Positions 45,182 through 57,784 of a stretch of 64,000 nt of DNA are shown in pieces. The notes below the pieces were generated by a model. It made no database searches. It worked only from the letters and a program-made list of their open reading frames with translations, and was not told the DNA's origin. The DNA comes from Mycolicibacterium sp. P9-22 (GTDB lineage: Bacteria; Actinomycetota; Actinomycetes; Mycobacteriales; Mycobacteriaceae): positions 930,001 through 994,000 of the forward strand of contig NZ_NPKP01000001.1 of NCBI RefSeq assembly GCF_008329585.1, given 5' to 3'. Numbering within the stretch: position 1 is the first letter of the stretch; each line of letters opens with the position of its first letter. The translations under genes and the position numbers were made by a program.

Positions 45182-46288
45182 ATGACAGACGGTCCCCTCC
45201 AATTCACGCTTGCCCGCAACAGCTCTCCGGCAAGCGATGAAGTACGAGCGGGCATTCTGGCCGACCCCGGTTTCGGGCGCTTCCACACCGACCACATGGT
45301 CTCGCTGAGCTACACCACCGCCAAGGGCTGGCACGACGCTCAGGTGCTGCCGTACGGCCCCATCGAGCTGGATCCGTCGGCGATCGTGCTGCACTACGCG
45401 CAGGAGATCTTCGAAGGGCTCAAGGCCTACCGGTGGGCCGACGGGTCCATCGTGTCGTTCCGGCCGGAGGCCAACGCCGCCCGGCTGCAGACCTCGGCGC
45501 ACCGGCTGGCCATCCCCGAGCTGCCCACCGAGCTGTTCCTGGAGTCGCTGCGCCAGCTCATCGCGGTCGACGAGCAGTGGGTGCCCGCCGCCGGCGGTGA
45601 GGAATCGCTATACCTGCGTCCCTTCGTCATCGCCACCGAGCCCGGACTCGGGGTGCGGCCCTCCGACGAATATCGCTACCTGGTCATCGGCTCACCCGCC
45701 GGGGCGTACTTCAAGGGCGGTATCAAGCCGGTCAGCGTGTGGCTGTCCCACGAGTACGTGCGGGCCTCCCCGGGCGGGACCGGCGCGGCCAAGTTCGGCG
45801 GCAACTACGCGGCCTCGCTGCTGGCCCAGGCCCAGGCCTCCGAACAGGGCTGCGATCAGGTGGTGTGGCTGGATGCGATCGAGCGCCGCTACGTCGAGGA
45901 GATGGGCGGGATGAACCTGTTCTTCGTCTTCGGCAGTGGTGGGTCGGCGCGCCTGGTCACCCCCGAGCTGTCCGGCTCGCTGCTGCCGGGTATCACCCGG
46001 AACTCGTTGCTGCAGTTGGCAACCGATGCCGGCTTCGCCATCGAGGAACGCAAGATCGACGTCGACGAATGGCAGAAGAAGGCGACCGCGGGTGAGATCA
46101 CCGAGGTCTTCGCGTGCGGTACCGCCGCCGTCATCACCCCGGTGTCGCACGTCAAGCACCGCGAGGGTGAGTTCACCATCGCCGACGGGCGGCCCGGTGA
46201 GATCACCATGGCGCTGCGCGACACCCTGACCGGGATCCAGCGCGGCACCTTCGCCGACACGCACGGCTGGATGGCCCGGCTCAACTGA
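45182..46288 (+). CDS. ilvE: Branched-chain amino acid aminotransferase IlvE (368 aa)
   Basis: A fold-type IV PLP aminotransferase for the last step of Leu/Ile/Val synthesis and the first step of their breakdown; in mycobacteria also used for methionine recycling. Motifs: [26 protein letters not shown], the PLP lysine in [38 protein letters not shown], and [12 protein letters not shown] for cofactor phosphate binding. Length is standard. No ribosome site precedes the ATG, in agreement with the leaderless-type TACAAT at 45170. Confidence 0.97.
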   Translation: MTDGPLQFTLARNSSPASDEVRAGILADPGFGRFHTDHMVSLSYTTAKGWHDAQVLPYGPIELDPSAIVLHYAQEIFEGLKAYRWADGSIVSFRPEANAARLQTSAHRLAIPELPTELFLESLRQLIAVDEQWVPAAGGEESLYLRPFVIATEPGLGVRPSDEYRYLVIGSPAGAYFKGGIKPVSVWLSHEYVRASPGGTGAAKFGGNYAASLLAQAQASEQGCDQVVWLDAIERRYVEEMGGMNLFFVFGSGGSARLVTPELSGSLLPGITRNSLLQLATDAGFAIEERKIDVDEWQKKATAGEITEVFACGTAAVITPVSHVKHREGEFTIADGRPGEITMALRDTLTGIQRGTFADTHGWMARLN

Positions 46289-46313
46289 CAGTGGGCCGCG
46301 ATCATTGCCCGGA

Positions 46314-46437
46314 GCTACCAGGTTTCAGTCTCGACGAGCAGATGCCCGGAGACTGAAGCCAGGTAGCCGAAAGCGGCGTTCGGCCTACACCAGTGCAGCC
46401 GCGTGGCTGATACGGGCAACGAGACTGAAGCCAGGTA
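46314..46437. repeat. Three-copy 17-bp motif (one inverted, two direct) between ilvE and selO
   Basis: GAGACTGAAGCCAGGTA occurs at 46349-46365 and 46421-46437, and a near-identical inverted copy with two changes lies at 46314-46332. The first two copies can fold into a 19-bp stem with a 16-nt loop, a plausible bidirectional terminator for the convergent ilvE and selO genes. The third copy is not explained by that. The remaining intergenic bases (46289-46456) hold no convincing gene. Confidence 0.75.
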
Positions 46438-46456
46438 CACATCCTCGGCGAGAATC

Positions 46457-47857
46457 TCAGGTACCGCAGAAGGTGCGGTAGCCCGCGGCGAAGTCCTCCG
46501 ATGCGGGCAGGGCGTAGCGCTGCAGTCCGGGGCGTTCGGTGAACGGATCCCCGATGGCGTCCAGCAGCTCACCTGCCGGTCCGACATCGCCCGCCGTGGC
46601 TGCGGCCAGTGCCTCCTCGACCAGATGGTTGCGCGGGATGTAGACCGGGTTCGCCGCATCCATCGCCGCGGTGTCCGGGGAGTGCGCACGCCAGCGTTTC
46701 ACCCAGGCCATGAACCCCAGTGGCATGTCACCGCGCGCCAGCCCCCGGAAGAACGAGGTGTGGTCGGTGCGGTGTTCGGTCAGCAGTGCGGGTAGTTCGT
46801 CGATCAGGGCATCATCGGTGAAGCCTTCAGGGAGACCGAGTTTGGCGCGCATCCCGGCGTGCCACGCGGCCTGGTAACGCGGGCCGAACTCGCCGAGAGC
46901 GGTGGTGGCCAGTTCGATGGCGGTCTCGGCGTCATCGTGGATCAGCGGCAGCAGTGTCTCGGCGAAGCGCGCCAGATTCCAGCCGGTGATGGCCGGCTGA
47001 TTGCCGTAGGCGTAGCGGCCCCAGCTGTCGATCGAGCTGAACACCGTGGCCGGATCGAAGGTGTCCATGAACGCGCACGGCCCGTAGTCGATGGTCTCAC
47101 CGGAGATGGTCACGTTGTCGGTGTTCATCACGCCGTGGATGAACCCGACCAGCATCCAGCGGGCCACCAGGTCGGCCTGCGCGGAGATCACCGCGTCGAA
47201 CAACGCCAGGTACGGGTTGGCGGCCTCCGCGCAGCGGGGGTGATGGCGGGCGATCGCGTGGTCGGCGAGCCGGCGCAATAGTCCCTTGTCGCCGGTGCCC
47301 GCCGCGTATTGGAAACTGCCGACCCGCAGGTGACTGGCGGCCACCCGGGCCAGTACCGCACCCGGCAGCGGGGTCTCACGGTGCACCGTCGCGCCGGTGG
47401 CCACCACGGCCAGCGACCGGGTGGTGGGGACACCCAGGGCGTGCATCGCCTCGCTGATCACGTACTCGCGCACCATCGGGCCGACCGCGGCCAGACCGTC
47501 ACCGCCGCGGGCCAGCGGGGTCCGGCCAGAGCCCTTGAGATGCAGGTCGCGGCCGTCGTCGAACTCGCCGAGCAGCAGCGCCCGGCCGTCACCCAGGCGC
47601 GGCTGCAGCCCGCCGAACTGGTGACCGGCGTAGACCTGGGCGACCGGTGTCGCCGACGCGGGCAGGGTGGTCCCGGTGAGCAGCCCGATACCGGCGGGGG
47701 TGCGCAGCCAGTCGGGGTCCAGTCCGAGCTCGCGGGCCAGCGGTTCGTTGAGTAGCAGCAGGGTGGGTTCCGGCGGGTCCTGGGCCTGCCAGCTGATCGC
47801 CAGCTCGGGAAACTCGGTGGCGAAGCGATTGCCCAGCGAGAGGGTCGAGGCGGTCAT
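46457..47857 (-). CDS. selO: Protein adenylyltransferase SelO (YdiU family, 466 aa)
   Basis: A pseudokinase-fold enzyme that transfers AMP to hydroxyl side chains of proteins and protects against redox stress. Typical segments: [51 protein letters not shown], the catalytic and metal-binding [27 protein letters not shown], and C-terminal FCGT, where Cys replaces the selenocysteine found in eukaryotic SelO. Length (466) is within the bacterial range. ATG at 47857 starts 10 bp after cobS on the same strand. In the M. tuberculosis order this position has no selO, so it is an extra gene here or lost there. Confidence 0.94.
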   Translation of the reverse strand: MTASTLSLGNRFATEFPELAISWQAQDPPEPTLLLLNEPLARELGLDPDWLRTPAGIGLLTGTTLPASATPVAQVYAGHQFGGLQPRLGDGRALLLGEFDDGRDLHLKGSGRTPLARGGDGLAAVGPMVREYVISEAMHALGVPTTRSLAVVATGATVHRETPLPGAVLARVAASHLRVGSFQYAAGTGDKGLLRRLADHAIARHHPRCAEAANPYLALFDAVISAQADLVARWMLVGFIHGVMNTDNVTISGETIDYGPCAFMDTFDPATVFSSIDSWGRYAYGNQPAITGWNLARFAETLLPLIHDDAETAIELATTALGEFGPRYQAAWHAGMRAKLGLPEGFTDDALIDELPALLTEHRTDHTSFFRGLARGDMPLGFMAWVKRWRAHSPDTAAMDAANPVYIPRNHLVEEALAAATAGDVGPAGELLDAIGDPFTERPGLQRYALPASEDFAAGYRTFCGT

Positions 47858-47867
47858 CTTCCCGACG

Positions 47868-48587
47868 CTAGTTGATGGCCAGTCCCAGCGCCGTCAGCGT
47901 CGTCGTGACCTCGACGGATGCGCCGAGCACATCGCCGGTGATGCCACCGAACCGGCGCACGCAATGGCCGACCAGCACCGCGCACAGACCGAGCGTCACC
48001 AGGATGACCAGCGGGCCCTGCCACGGCCGCGGGGTGGCCAGGGCGGCCGCCGCGGCCAGCGCCACGGTCCAGGCCGCCACCACCCAGACCGGCTGGGAGG
48101 CCGCGACCATGGCGCCCAGCGTGCTGCCCGGCGCGGCGGGCACCGAACGACGACACGTCAGCACCACCGCGACCCGGCCCGCCAGCACCGCCACCACCAC
48201 CGCGGCCGGTTCCAGTGTGCCGAAGGTCAAGCCCTGCACCATGATTGCGATGACGACGGCGGCCACCCCGAACGGCCCGGCGGTTCCGCCGCGCATCACG
48301 GCCAACGCCCGCTCGGGGGGCCCGTAGCAGCCCAGCGCGTCGACCGTGTCCGACAACCCGTCGATGTGCAGGCCGCGGGTGAGCAGCAGCAGGGCCGCGA
48401 CCGCCAGCACGCCGGCCAGCGCGCCGGGCCCGAACAGCTGCCCGCCCACCCAGGCCAGCGCGGCAGCGACGGCACCCAGCACGGCGCCGACCACCGGCAA
48501 CGCGGTCAGCGCGCCGCGCCCGAACGGCGTCGCCGAACGCAGCGGCAGCACCGTGCCGAACGCGAAAGCCGAAGCGAGCGAACCCAT
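47868..48587 (-). CDS. cobS: Cobalamin synthase CobS (adenosylcobinamide-GDP ribazoletransferase, 239 aa)
   Basis: The membrane enzyme that joins adenosylcobinamide-GDP and alpha-ribazole, the final assembly step of cobalamin. The signature [18 protein letters not shown] is at about residues 73-90, with several hydrophobic helices ([62 protein letters not shown]). ATG at 48587 overlaps the cobT stop by one base (TGATG); a GTG one codon earlier is also possible. It is the last gene of the DUF3043-cobU-cobT-cobS unit, followed by selO. Confidence 0.96.
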   Translation of the reverse strand: MGSLASAFAFGTVLPLRSATPFGRGALTALPVVGAVLGAVAAALAWVGGQLFGPGALAGVLAVAALLLLTRGLHIDGLSDTVDALGCYGPPERALAVMRGGTAGPFGVAAVVIAIMVQGLTFGTLEPAAVVVAVLAGRVAVVLTCRRSVPAAPGSTLGAMVAASQPVWVVAAWTVALAAAAALATPRPWQGPLVILVTLGLCAVLVGHCVRRFGGITGDVLGASVEVTTTLTALGLAIN

Positions 48588-49627
48588 CACGAGCCCGAGA
48601 TACCGGCCTCGTCGAAGGTCGCCATGGTTGCCAGGGTGGCCACCGCGGCGCGCAGTACCGGCAGCGCCACCGCGGCGCCGCTGCCTTCGCCCAGGCGCAT
48701 CCCGAGGTCCAGGATCGGCTCCAGGTCCAGTCGCTGTAGCGCCAGCGCGTGCGCCGGTTCGGTGGACCGGTGCCCGGCCTGCCACCAGGCCCGCGCGCCG
48801 GGGGCCATTTCCTCGGCGACCAGGGCGGCGGCGGCGACGACGACACCGTCGAGCAGCACGGGTGTGCGCCGCACCGCGGCCTGGGCCAGGAAACCGGCCA
48901 TCGCGGCCAGGTCGGCGCCGCCGCACACCCGCAACAGGCCGAGTGGATCGGCGATGACGCCGCGGGCCCGGTACAGCGCATCACGGATGGCCGAGGTCTT
49001 GCGGGCCCAGCCTTCGTCGTCGATGCCGGTACCGCGCCCGACCACCGCGACGGGCTCCGAGCCGGTCAGTGCGGCGATCAAGGTCGTTGCGGGCGTGGTG
49101 TTCCCGATGCCCATATCGCCGGCGATCAGCAGATCGGCCCCGCCGTCGACCTCCTCGTCGGCGATGGCGCGCCCGGCCTGCACTGCGGCCAGCGCCTCAT
49201 CGGAGCTCAGCGCGTCCGCCACGGCGATGTTGCCGCTGCCGCGGCGCACCTTGTGCGCGCCGATCGCCGCGTTGGCGGGTTCGGCGTCCACCGAGATATC
49301 GGCGACCCGCACCCCGGCACCGGCCAGCTCGGCGAGCACGTTGATGGCCGCGCCCCCGGCATCGAAGTTGGCGACCATCTGCGCGGTCACCTCTGACGGG
49401 AACGCCGATACACCGGCGGCGGTCACGCCGTGATCGCCGGCGAACACCACGACGCGGGCGCGGCTGAACTGCCGGGGCGGGCACGCGCCCTGACAGGCCG
49501 CCACCCAGACCGACAGTTCTTCCAGGCGGCCCAGCGATCCGGGCGGTTTGGTCAGGGTCTGCTGACGGGACCGGGCGGCCCGCTCGGCATCGGGGTCCGG
49601 TGGGACCACCGCGGGGAACGCACTCAC
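48587..49627 (-). CDS. cobT: Nicotinate-nucleotide:DMB phosphoribosyltransferase CobT (346 aa)
   Basis: Makes alpha-ribazole phosphate from nicotinate mononucleotide and dimethylbenzimidazole for the lower cobalamin ligand. Family motifs: [59 protein letters not shown] and the catalytic Glu in [15 protein letters not shown]. The GTG start at 49627 overlaps the cobU stop (GTGA). Its own stop overlaps the cobS start, so cobU, cobT and cobS are coupled. Confidence 0.97.
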   Translation of the reverse strand: MSAFPAVVPPDPDAERAARSRQQTLTKPPGSLGRLEELSVWVAACQGACPPRQFSRARVVVFAGDHGVTAAGVSAFPSEVTAQMVANFDAGGAAINVLAELAGAGVRVADISVDAEPANAAIGAHKVRRGSGNIAVADALSSDEALAAVQAGRAIADEEVDGGADLLIAGDMGIGNTTPATTLIAALTGSEPVAVVGRGTGIDDEGWARKTSAIRDALYRARGVIADPLGLLRVCGGADLAAMAGFLAQAAVRRTPVLLDGVVVAAAALVAEEMAPGARAWWQAGHRSTEPAHALALQRLDLEPILDLGMRLGEGSGAAVALPVLRAAVATLATMATFDEAGISGS

Positions 49628-50172
49628 TCGGACTCCTTCACAGCCAGCGGTTGCCCGGCGATGACGAGCACCACCCGGTCACACAGCGCGGCCAGTCGCT
49701 GATTCACCGTGCCCAGTTCGTCGGCGAACAGCCGGCCGGCCGTGGTCGCGGGTACCACCGTCAGCCCGACCTCCGGGCTGACCAGCACCAGTGGGCCGGT
49801 GAACGCCTCGACCGCGCGGCACAGCCCGTCGACCTCGGCCGCGACCGAGCCGCCGGTCCAGGCGGCGTGCCGGTCCATGGCTGCGGTCAGCCAGCCGCCG
49901 ATATCGTCGACCAAGGTGGGCGTCGCGGTGTCGGCCAGCAATTGCGTTGCCACATCCGGGGTTTCGACGGTCGCCCAGGATGCGGGCCGGCGGTTGCGGT
50001 GCGCGTCGACGCGCGCCGACCAGCTGTCGTCACCGTCGGGGGACGGGCCGGTGGCCAGGTAACGCACGGCGTCCGCCGCGGCCAGAATGCTCTCCGCGTG
50101 GTGCGATTTGCCCGAGCGGATACCGCCGAGCACCAGCACGCGCACGCCGGGGCGAGCGGAGCTAGGGGGCAT
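49624..50172 (-). CDS. cobU: Adenosylcobinamide kinase/guanylyltransferase CobU (182 aa)
   Basis: Phosphorylates adenosylcobinamide and then adds GMP, activating it for CobS. The P-loop is [13 protein letters not shown] near the N-terminus, the guanylated histidine is in VDAHRNRRP, and [14 protein letters not shown] with [13 protein letters not shown] are typical. Start ATG at 50172, 9 bp after the DUF3043 gene; stop overlaps cobT. In M. tuberculosis cobU is elsewhere in the genome (Rv0254c), so here the nucleotide-loop genes are grouped in one operon. Confidence 0.95.
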   Translation of the reverse strand: MPPSSARPGVRVLVLGGIRSGKSHHAESILAAADAVRYLATGPSPDGDDSWSARVDAHRNRRPASWATVETPDVATQLLADTATPTLVDDIGGWLTAAMDRHAAWTGGSVAAEVDGLCRAVEAFTGPLVLVSPEVGLTVVPATTAGRLFADELGTVNQRLAALCDRVVLVIAGQPLAVKESE

Positions 50173-50181
50173 CTACCGGGG

Positions 50182-50844
50182 TCAGACGTCGTCGCCGCGG
50201 TTGACCATGGGGCGCGGGGCACGCATCCGGCGCAGCTGCGATGCCCGGCTGCCGGCGTAGAAGCCGAGCTTCCAGCCGGTCTCGGTGTTGTCCGGGAACC
50301 GCTCGTCGACGCGGCGGTTCACATACCGGCCCAGGATGAACCCGTCGATGGCCATCACGATCAGCAGCACCGGCATCGCGAACGACAGCGGCTGCTGCAC
50401 GGCGGGGGACGGGACGGACAGCGTGACCAGGATGAGGCCCAGTGCGATCGGCATGAACAGCCCGAGCAGGTTGCGCCGGGAATCGACCAGATCACGGGCG
50501 TAGCGGCGGACCGGACCCTTGTCGCGGGGCAGCAGGTAGGCGTCCTCGCCGGCCATCATCCGCTCGCGGCGATCGGCCATGTCGGCGCGCCGGGTCACCT
50601 TCTCGGCCTTGCGCTCTTCCTTGGTGAGCTTGCGGCCACCGACCTCTTTGCGGCGCTTGCGTGCCTCGGCGGTGGTCATCGGCGCCGGCGCCACCGGGCC
50701 GCGCCGGCGCGAGACCTCGCTGCGTTTGGGGGTCGGCCGGCCCTTGGGAGCGGTCGCTCGGGCATCACCGGGTTGCACCGATGTGTCGGCGGAATCGTCA
50801 TCCTCCGGGGGCGGGTTGTCCTTCTTGCGGCCGAGCAGATTCAC
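50182..50844 (-). CDS. DUF3043 membrane protein, Rv2206 type (220 aa)
   Basis: A conserved actinobacterial membrane protein of unknown function. The first 125 residues are very basic and Pro/Asp-containing (KPKGRPTPK-like stretch, [34 protein letters not shown]), followed by [16 protein letters not shown] and two membrane helices ([16 protein letters not shown] and [18 protein letters not shown], about 129-172) and a C-terminal RMRAPRPM tail. GTG at 50844 gives [10 protein letters not shown], typical of the family. It leads the cobUTS operon. Role unknown; linkage to cobalamin genes may be accidental. Confidence 0.88.
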   Translation of the reverse strand: MNLLGRKKDNPPPEDDDSADTSVQPGDARATAPKGRPTPKRSEVSRRRGPVAPAPMTTAEARKRRKEVGGRKLTKEERKAEKVTRRADMADRRERMMAGEDAYLLPRDKGPVRRYARDLVDSRRNLLGLFMPIALGLILVTLSVPSPAVQQPLSFAMPVLLIVMAIDGFILGRYVNRRVDERFPDNTETGWKLGFYAGSRASQLRRMRAPRPMVNRGDDV

Positions 50845-50904
50845 ACCGACCAGATTACTTCCCGGGCGGTGGTCGCCCGCCATGCACCTCGGAAAGCGAG
50901 GCTC

Positions 50905-50910
50905 TACGCT
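50905..50910 (+). promoter_or_regulatory. Candidate -10 element for the glycerate kinase gene
   Basis: TACGCT (TANNNT) with exactly 6 nt to the ATG at 50917 predicts a leaderless transcript. It lies in the 72-bp gap shared with the divergent DUF3043-cobUTS operon. Confidence 0.5.
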
Positions 50911-50916
50911 GCTGGA

Positions 50917-51975
50917 ATGACGGGCCTCGCGGTGCTGATAGCGCCGGATTGCTACGGAGACAGCCTCACTGCGGTGCAGGCCGCCGGCGCCATCGCCGAC
51001 GGCTGGCGGCAGGCGCGCGGTGACGACCGGCTGACGCTGGCCCCGCAATCCGATGGTGGCCCCGGATTCGTCGACGTACTGGCCAGCCGGCTGGGCGGTC
51101 TGCAGACCGCCACCGTCAGCGGCCCGCTGGACGCCCCGGTGAGCGCGCAATGGGTGCTGCACGGACAGACCGCCTATATCGAGTGCGCGCAGGCGTGCGG
51201 GCTCACACTGCTCGGCGGGCCGCCGACGGTGCACACCGCGGTCGCCGCGCACAGCCGCGGAGTCGGCGAGCTGATCGCCGCCGCGCTCGACGCCGGGGCG
51301 CGGCGCATCGTGGTCGGGTTGGGCGGCAGTTCCTGCACCGACGGCGGACGCGGACTGGTGGACGCCCTGGGCGGACTCGAGGCGGGACGGACCCGGCTGG
51401 CCGGGATCGAGCTGATCGCCGCCAGTGATGTCGAGCACCCGCTGCTGGGGCCGATGGGCGCGGCCGCGGTCTTCGGGCCGCAGAAGGGGGCCGACCCGGC
51501 GACGGTGGAACTGCTGGAAGCCCGCCTGGCCGGGTGGGCGGCCGAACTCGGCGGCGATATCGCCGACCAGCCCGGAGCCGGTGCCGCCGGAGGGATCGGC
51601 GCGGCCCTGCTGGCGCTGGGCGGACGCCGCGAACCGGGTGCGGCCGTCATCGCCGAGCACACCGATCTGGCCGCCGACGTGGCCGGTGCGGACCTCATCA
51701 TCACCGGTGAGGGCCGTTTCGATGATCAGTCACTGCACGGCAAGGTGGTGAGCGCGCTGGCCGGCGGGGCCCGGGGCCGCGGCACCCCGGTGCTGGTGCT
51801 GGCCGGGCAGGTCACGCTGGCCCCGGCCGCGCTCGCCCCGGCGGGGATCGCCGCGGCGTACTCGATCACCGACTTCGCCGGCTCGGTGCAGCGCGCGATG
51901 GATGATGCCGAGGCCCAACTGCAGGGCCTGGCCCGGCGCACCGCCGCCGGTTGGGATGACACGGCTCGGGAATAG
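50917..51975 (+). CDS. Glycerate kinase family protein (352 aa)
   Basis: A GckA/GarK-type glycerate kinase, equivalent to Rv2205c, converting glycerate to phosphoglycerate with ATP. Motifs: [93 protein letters not shown] and [19 protein letters not shown] at 50917 is the first start after a leaderless-type -10. The pathway that supplies glycerate is not indicated by neighbours. The IscA-like gene follows 73 bp downstream. Confidence 0.92.
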   Translation: MTGLAVLIAPDCYGDSLTAVQAAGAIADGWRQARGDDRLTLAPQSDGGPGFVDVLASRLGGLQTATVSGPLDAPVSAQWVLHGQTAYIECAQACGLTLLGGPPTVHTAVAAHSRGVGELIAAALDAGARRIVVGLGGSSCTDGGRGLVDALGGLEAGRTRLAGIELIAASDVEHPLLGPMGAAAVFGPQKGADPATVELLEARLAGWAAELGGDIADQPGAGAAGGIGAALLALGGRREPGAAVIAEHTDLAADVAGADLIITGEGRFDDQSLHGKVVSALAGGARGRGTPVLVLAGQVTLAPAALAPAGIAAAYSITDFAGSVQRAMDDAEAQLQGLARRTAAGWDDTARE

Positions 51976-52048
51976 CGCGCGAACAAGGTACCGTTGACTA
52001 CAGCGCGAATGCATGCACCAGCTCTTCCAGGTATTTCAGGAGAATGCA

Positions 52049-52405
52049 ATGACTATTCAGGACGACACCACCACCGAGACCCACGGTGCGGTGCTGACCG
52101 ACGCGGCCGCCAGCAAGGCCAAGGCACTCCTCGACCAGGAGGGTCGCGATGACCTGGCGCTGCGTATCGCCGTGCAGCCGGGCGGCTGCGCAGGCCTGCG
52201 CTACAACCTGTTCTTCGACGACCGCACCCTCGACGGCGATCTGACCTCCGATTTCGGTGGCGTCGCGCTGACCGTCGACCGGATGAGCGCGCCGTATATC
52301 CAGGGCGCCACCATCGACTTCGTCGACACCATCGAGAAGCAGGGCTTCACGATCGACAACCCGAACGCCACCGGCTCCTGCGCCTGCGGCGATTCGTTCA
52401 ACTGA
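52049..52405 (+). CDS. IscA/HesB-type iron-sulfur assembly protein (118 aa)
   Basis: An A-type carrier/ErpA-like protein, equivalent to Rv2204c, that binds and hands over Fe-S clusters. The three conserved cysteines are in QPGGCAGLRYNLFF and the C-terminal GSCACGDSF. ATG at 52049 has AGGAGA 8 nt upstream; an earlier in-frame ATG at 52013 is weaker. Clients in the same window could include lipoyl synthase and the Rieske protein QcrA, but that is inference. It converges on the Rv2203-type gene with a 10-bp gap. Confidence 0.94.
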   Translation: MTIQDDTTTETHGAVLTDAAASKAKALLDQEGRDDLALRIAVQPGGCAGLRYNLFFDDRTLDGDLTSDFGGVALTVDRMSAPYIQGATIDFVDTIEKQGFTIDNPNATGSCACGDSFN

Positions 52406-52415
52406 CCTTTACGGC

Positions 52416-53006
52416 TCAGCTGCTGCGCTGCACGTAGGAGCAGACCAGGATCTCGTCGTCTGACTGCAGCAGCTGAGCCACCACCTGTATCTGAGCGCCG
52501 GCGTCGGCCGATCCGCGGCCGCTTCCCGGTGCCACCACCGTCATGGTGAACAACGCCTGGGCCTGATTGGTCGACCACGGCACCACCTTGTCCACCGAGG
52601 TCACCTCCACCTCGGTGAATTGCTTGCGGAAGGCATCCGAGCTCAGGTCGGCCAGCGCCAGATCCGAATTGCGGTCGGTGACCGCGTCGTACAGCCCGCA
52701 CAGTGCATGCCGGGCGATGGCCTCATCGTCACCGTCGGTCAGCGCGTCCAGGAAGCCCTGGATGGCCGGCCGCACATTTTCGGTGTTCATCGCCACCGGC
52801 GCAGCGTCGTCCCCGCCGGAGAACACCAGCACGGCACCGGCGAGCGCGGCGAGCACCGCCACCGCGGCGCCGGCCGCCGCGATGGCCTTCCAGGGTGGGC
52901 GTTTCCGGTACTGCACCGGCGGCGGCAGCGTACCGGGGTACGCGCCGGGGAACGGCGGAAACCCTTGTGGGGGAGTGGATTCGGGATACGGCACGGGACC
53001 GGACAT
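52416..53006 (-). CDS. Single-pass membrane protein, Rv2203 type (196 aa)
   Basis: A conserved mycobacterial protein of unknown function. A cytoplasmic Pro/Gly/Tyr-rich segment (PESTPPQGFPPFPGAYPG) of about 38 residues precedes one membrane helix (AIAAAGAAVAVLAALAGAVLVF), followed by an extracytoplasmic domain with NTF2/lumazine-like periodicity (PAIQGFLDALTDGDDEAIARHALCGLYD). Two cysteines, in HALCGLYD and the C-terminal LVCSYVQ, could form a disulfide outside the membrane. The layout resembles Mce-associated and DUF4878-type proteins. ATG at 53006 is the only plausible start. Confidence 0.82.
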   Translation of the reverse strand: MSGPVPYPESTPPQGFPPFPGAYPGTLPPPVQYRKRPPWKAIAAAGAAVAVLAALAGAVLVFSGGDDAAPVAMNTENVRPAIQGFLDALTDGDDEAIARHALCGLYDAVTDRNSDLALADLSSDAFRKQFTEVEVTSVDKVVPWSTNQAQALFTMTVVAPGSGRGSADAGAQIQVVAQLLQSDDEILVCSYVQRSS

Positions 53007-53137
53007 CGGTGCTTTCTCAGCTATCGGGGTGGTGACGGACTCGCATGCAGGCTAGCGCACGCCCATCATGGCCCCTCGGACCGAAGCATCGGCAGCCGTG
53101 CGTCTGTAGTGTTCGCCTAGCTATGTACATGAACTGA

Positions 53138-56061
<2,924 letters not shown>

Positions 56062-56124
56062 CGGGCCAGTATGCCGAATCGTCCGGTCGCTTCGCTCGGC
56101 CCGGCGGGCGTGGTCTACGCTGCG

Positions 56125-56130
56125 TAGTAT
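56125..56130 (+). promoter_or_regulatory. Candidate -10 element for ctaC
   Basis: TAGTAT (TANNNT) about 57 bp before the ctaC start; a leader of about 50 nt with a clear AGGAGG site would follow, unlike the leaderless genes nearby. Confidence 0.4.
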
Positions 56131-56187
56131 TCGCCATGTTTCACCGACCGCCCTGCGGTTCACCGACTTCATTTAGGAGGCGCCGAC

Positions 56188-57222
56188 GTGACCGCTCGCG
56201 GGTACCGTTTGGTGGCGTTGTCAGTGGTACTGGGTGGCACGGCCATCCTGCTCAGCGGTTGCAGCTACCAGGAGATCTTCGGTCTGGGCTGGCCCGAGGG
56301 CATCACGCCGGAAGCCCGCTTGAACCGTGATCTGTGGGTCTGGTCGGTCATCGCGTCGTTCGTCGTCGGCGGCATCGTGTGGGCTCTGATCTTCTGGACC
56401 AGCGCCTTCCACCGCAAGAAGGACACCGACACCGAGCTGCCGCGCCAGTTCGGCTACAACATGCCACTGGAACTGGTGCTCACCGTGGTGCCGTTCCTGA
56501 TCATCTCGGTGCTGTTCTACTTCACCGTGGTCGTGCAGGAGCGGATGCTGCACAAGGATCCGAACCCCGAGGTCGTCATCGACGTCACCGCCTTCCAGTG
56601 GAACTGGAAGTTCGGTTACCAGAAGATCGAATTCGGCGACGGGACGCTGTCCTACGACGGTGTCGACAACGAGCGCAAAGAGGCCATGGCCTCGGCGCCC
56701 GAGGGTGTCGACGCGCACGGTATCGAGCAGGTCGGCCCGATCGCGGGCAAGAACTCCGAGGACCGCACCTACCTGAACTTCGACAAGATCGAGACGCTCG
56801 GCACCTCCACCGAGATCCCGATCCTGGTGCTGCCCAAGGGCAAGCGCATCGAGTTCCAGATCGCCTCGGCAGATGTCATCCACGGGTTCTGGGTGCCCGA
56901 GTTCCTGTTCAAGCGGGACGTGTTGCCCAACCCGAAGGAGAACAACTCCGACAACGTCTTCCAGGTCAGTGAGATCGAGCAGACCGGCGCGTTCGTCGGA
57001 CGCTGCACCGAGATGTGCGGCACGTACCACTCGATGATGAACTTCGAGGTGCGCGTCGTGGAGCCCAACGATTTCAAGGCCTATCTGGATGCCCGTGGCG
57101 ATGGCCTGACCAACGCCCAGGCGCTGGAAGCCATCAACCAGGCACCGCTGGCCACCACCACAGCGCCGTTCGACACCCGTCGTGGCGAGCAGGTCGGCGT
57201 TCCCCCGCAGGCGAGCAAGTAA
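56188..57222 (+). CDS. ctaC: Cytochrome c oxidase subunit II CtaC (344 aa)
   Basis: Subunit II of the aa3 oxidase in the mycobacterial bc1-aa3 supercomplex; it takes electrons from QcrC into the CuA centre. The signal sequence ends with lipobox LLSGC, so the protein is lipidated. Two membrane helices follow ([20 protein letters not shown] and [18 protein letters not shown]). The CuA domain has the His ligand in [12 protein letters not shown] and the C-x3-C-x3-H-x2-M set in [14 protein letters not shown]; aromatic FQWNWKF is the electron entry patch. A long insertion ([19 protein letters not shown] region) is a mycobacterial feature. GTG at 56188 with AGGAGG 11 nt upstream. Confidence 0.98.
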   Translation: MTARGYRLVALSVVLGGTAILLSGCSYQEIFGLGWPEGITPEARLNRDLWVWSVIASFVVGGIVWALIFWTSAFHRKKDTDTELPRQFGYNMPLELVLTVVPFLIISVLFYFTVVVQERMLHKDPNPEVVIDVTAFQWNWKFGYQKIEFGDGTLSYDGVDNERKEAMASAPEGVDAHGIEQVGPIAGKNSEDRTYLNFDKIETLGTSTEIPILVLPKGKRIEFQIASADVIHGFWVPEFLFKRDVLPNPKENNSDNVFQVSEIEQTGAFVGRCTEMCGTYHSMMNFEVRVVEPNDFKAYLDARGDGLTNAQALEAINQAPLATTTAPFDTRRGEQVGVPPQASK

Positions 57223-57231
57223 GGACGACTC

Positions 57232-57651
57232 ATGCACATTGAAGCCCGGTTGTTCGAGTTCCTGACCGCGTTCTTCCTGCTGTCGGCCATCGTGTACGGC
57301 GTGCTGACCGCGATGTTCGCCACCGGCGGCATCGAGTGGGCGGGTACCACCGCGCTGGTGCTCACCACCGGTCTGACGCTGATCACCGGGACCTTCTTCC
57401 GGTTCGTCGCGCGCCGTCTGGACACCCGGCCCGAGGACTACGAAGACGCCGAGATCAGCGACGGCGCCGGCGAGCTGGGCTTCTACAGCCCGCACAGCTG
57501 GTGGCCGATCCTGATCGCGCTGTCCTTCTCCACCGCCGCCGTCGGCGCCGCGCTGTGGCTGCCCTGGCTGATCGTCGCCGGTGTGTGCTTCGTGCTGGCC
57601 TCGGCCGCCGGCCTGGTCTTCGAGTACTACATCGGCCCCGAGAAGCACTGA
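57232..57651 (+). CDS. ctaF: Cytochrome c oxidase subunit IV CtaF (139 aa)
   Basis: The small actinobacterial oxidase subunit IV, equivalent to Rv2199c, with four hydrophobic segments: [62 protein letters not shown] and [22 protein letters not shown]. The loop [27 protein letters not shown] is highly conserved. It begins 9 bp after ctaC and is cotranscribed. It stabilises the oxidase module; no catalytic residues are expected. Confidence 0.96.
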   Translation: MHIEARLFEFLTAFFLLSAIVYGVLTAMFATGGIEWAGTTALVLTTGLTLITGTFFRFVARRLDTRPEDYEDAEISDGAGELGFYSPHSWWPILIALSFSTAAVGAALWLPWLIVAGVCFVLASAAGLVFEYYIGPEKH

Positions 57652-57679
57652 CCGTTCTTCTCTCCAGGTCACAACCGTG

Positions 57680-57695
57680 CGTCAGTTCGCTGACG
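57680..57695. other. Short hairpin with TTCG tetraloop between ctaF and mmpS3
   Basis: CGTCAG-TTCG-CTGACG, a 6-bp stem closed by a UUCG-type tetraloop, 28 bp after the ctaF stop. Too short for a convincing terminator by itself; possible processing or attenuation site. The rest of the 133-bp gap shows nothing else clear. Confidence 0.4.
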
Positions 57696-57784
57696 TGGTG
57701 TCGTGGCGTGGTCCCCACTGCCGCCTGGTTGGGTAGGGTTGCCGAGGCAGCAGTCGAGAAGGATAGGCCGAGGTTTAGTTGCAG

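Noticed and set aside
50845-50916. Possible cobalamin riboswitch upstream of the cobUTS operon
   Set aside because: The gap is 72 bp and lacks a B12-box-like GCCACTG; too short for the aptamer.
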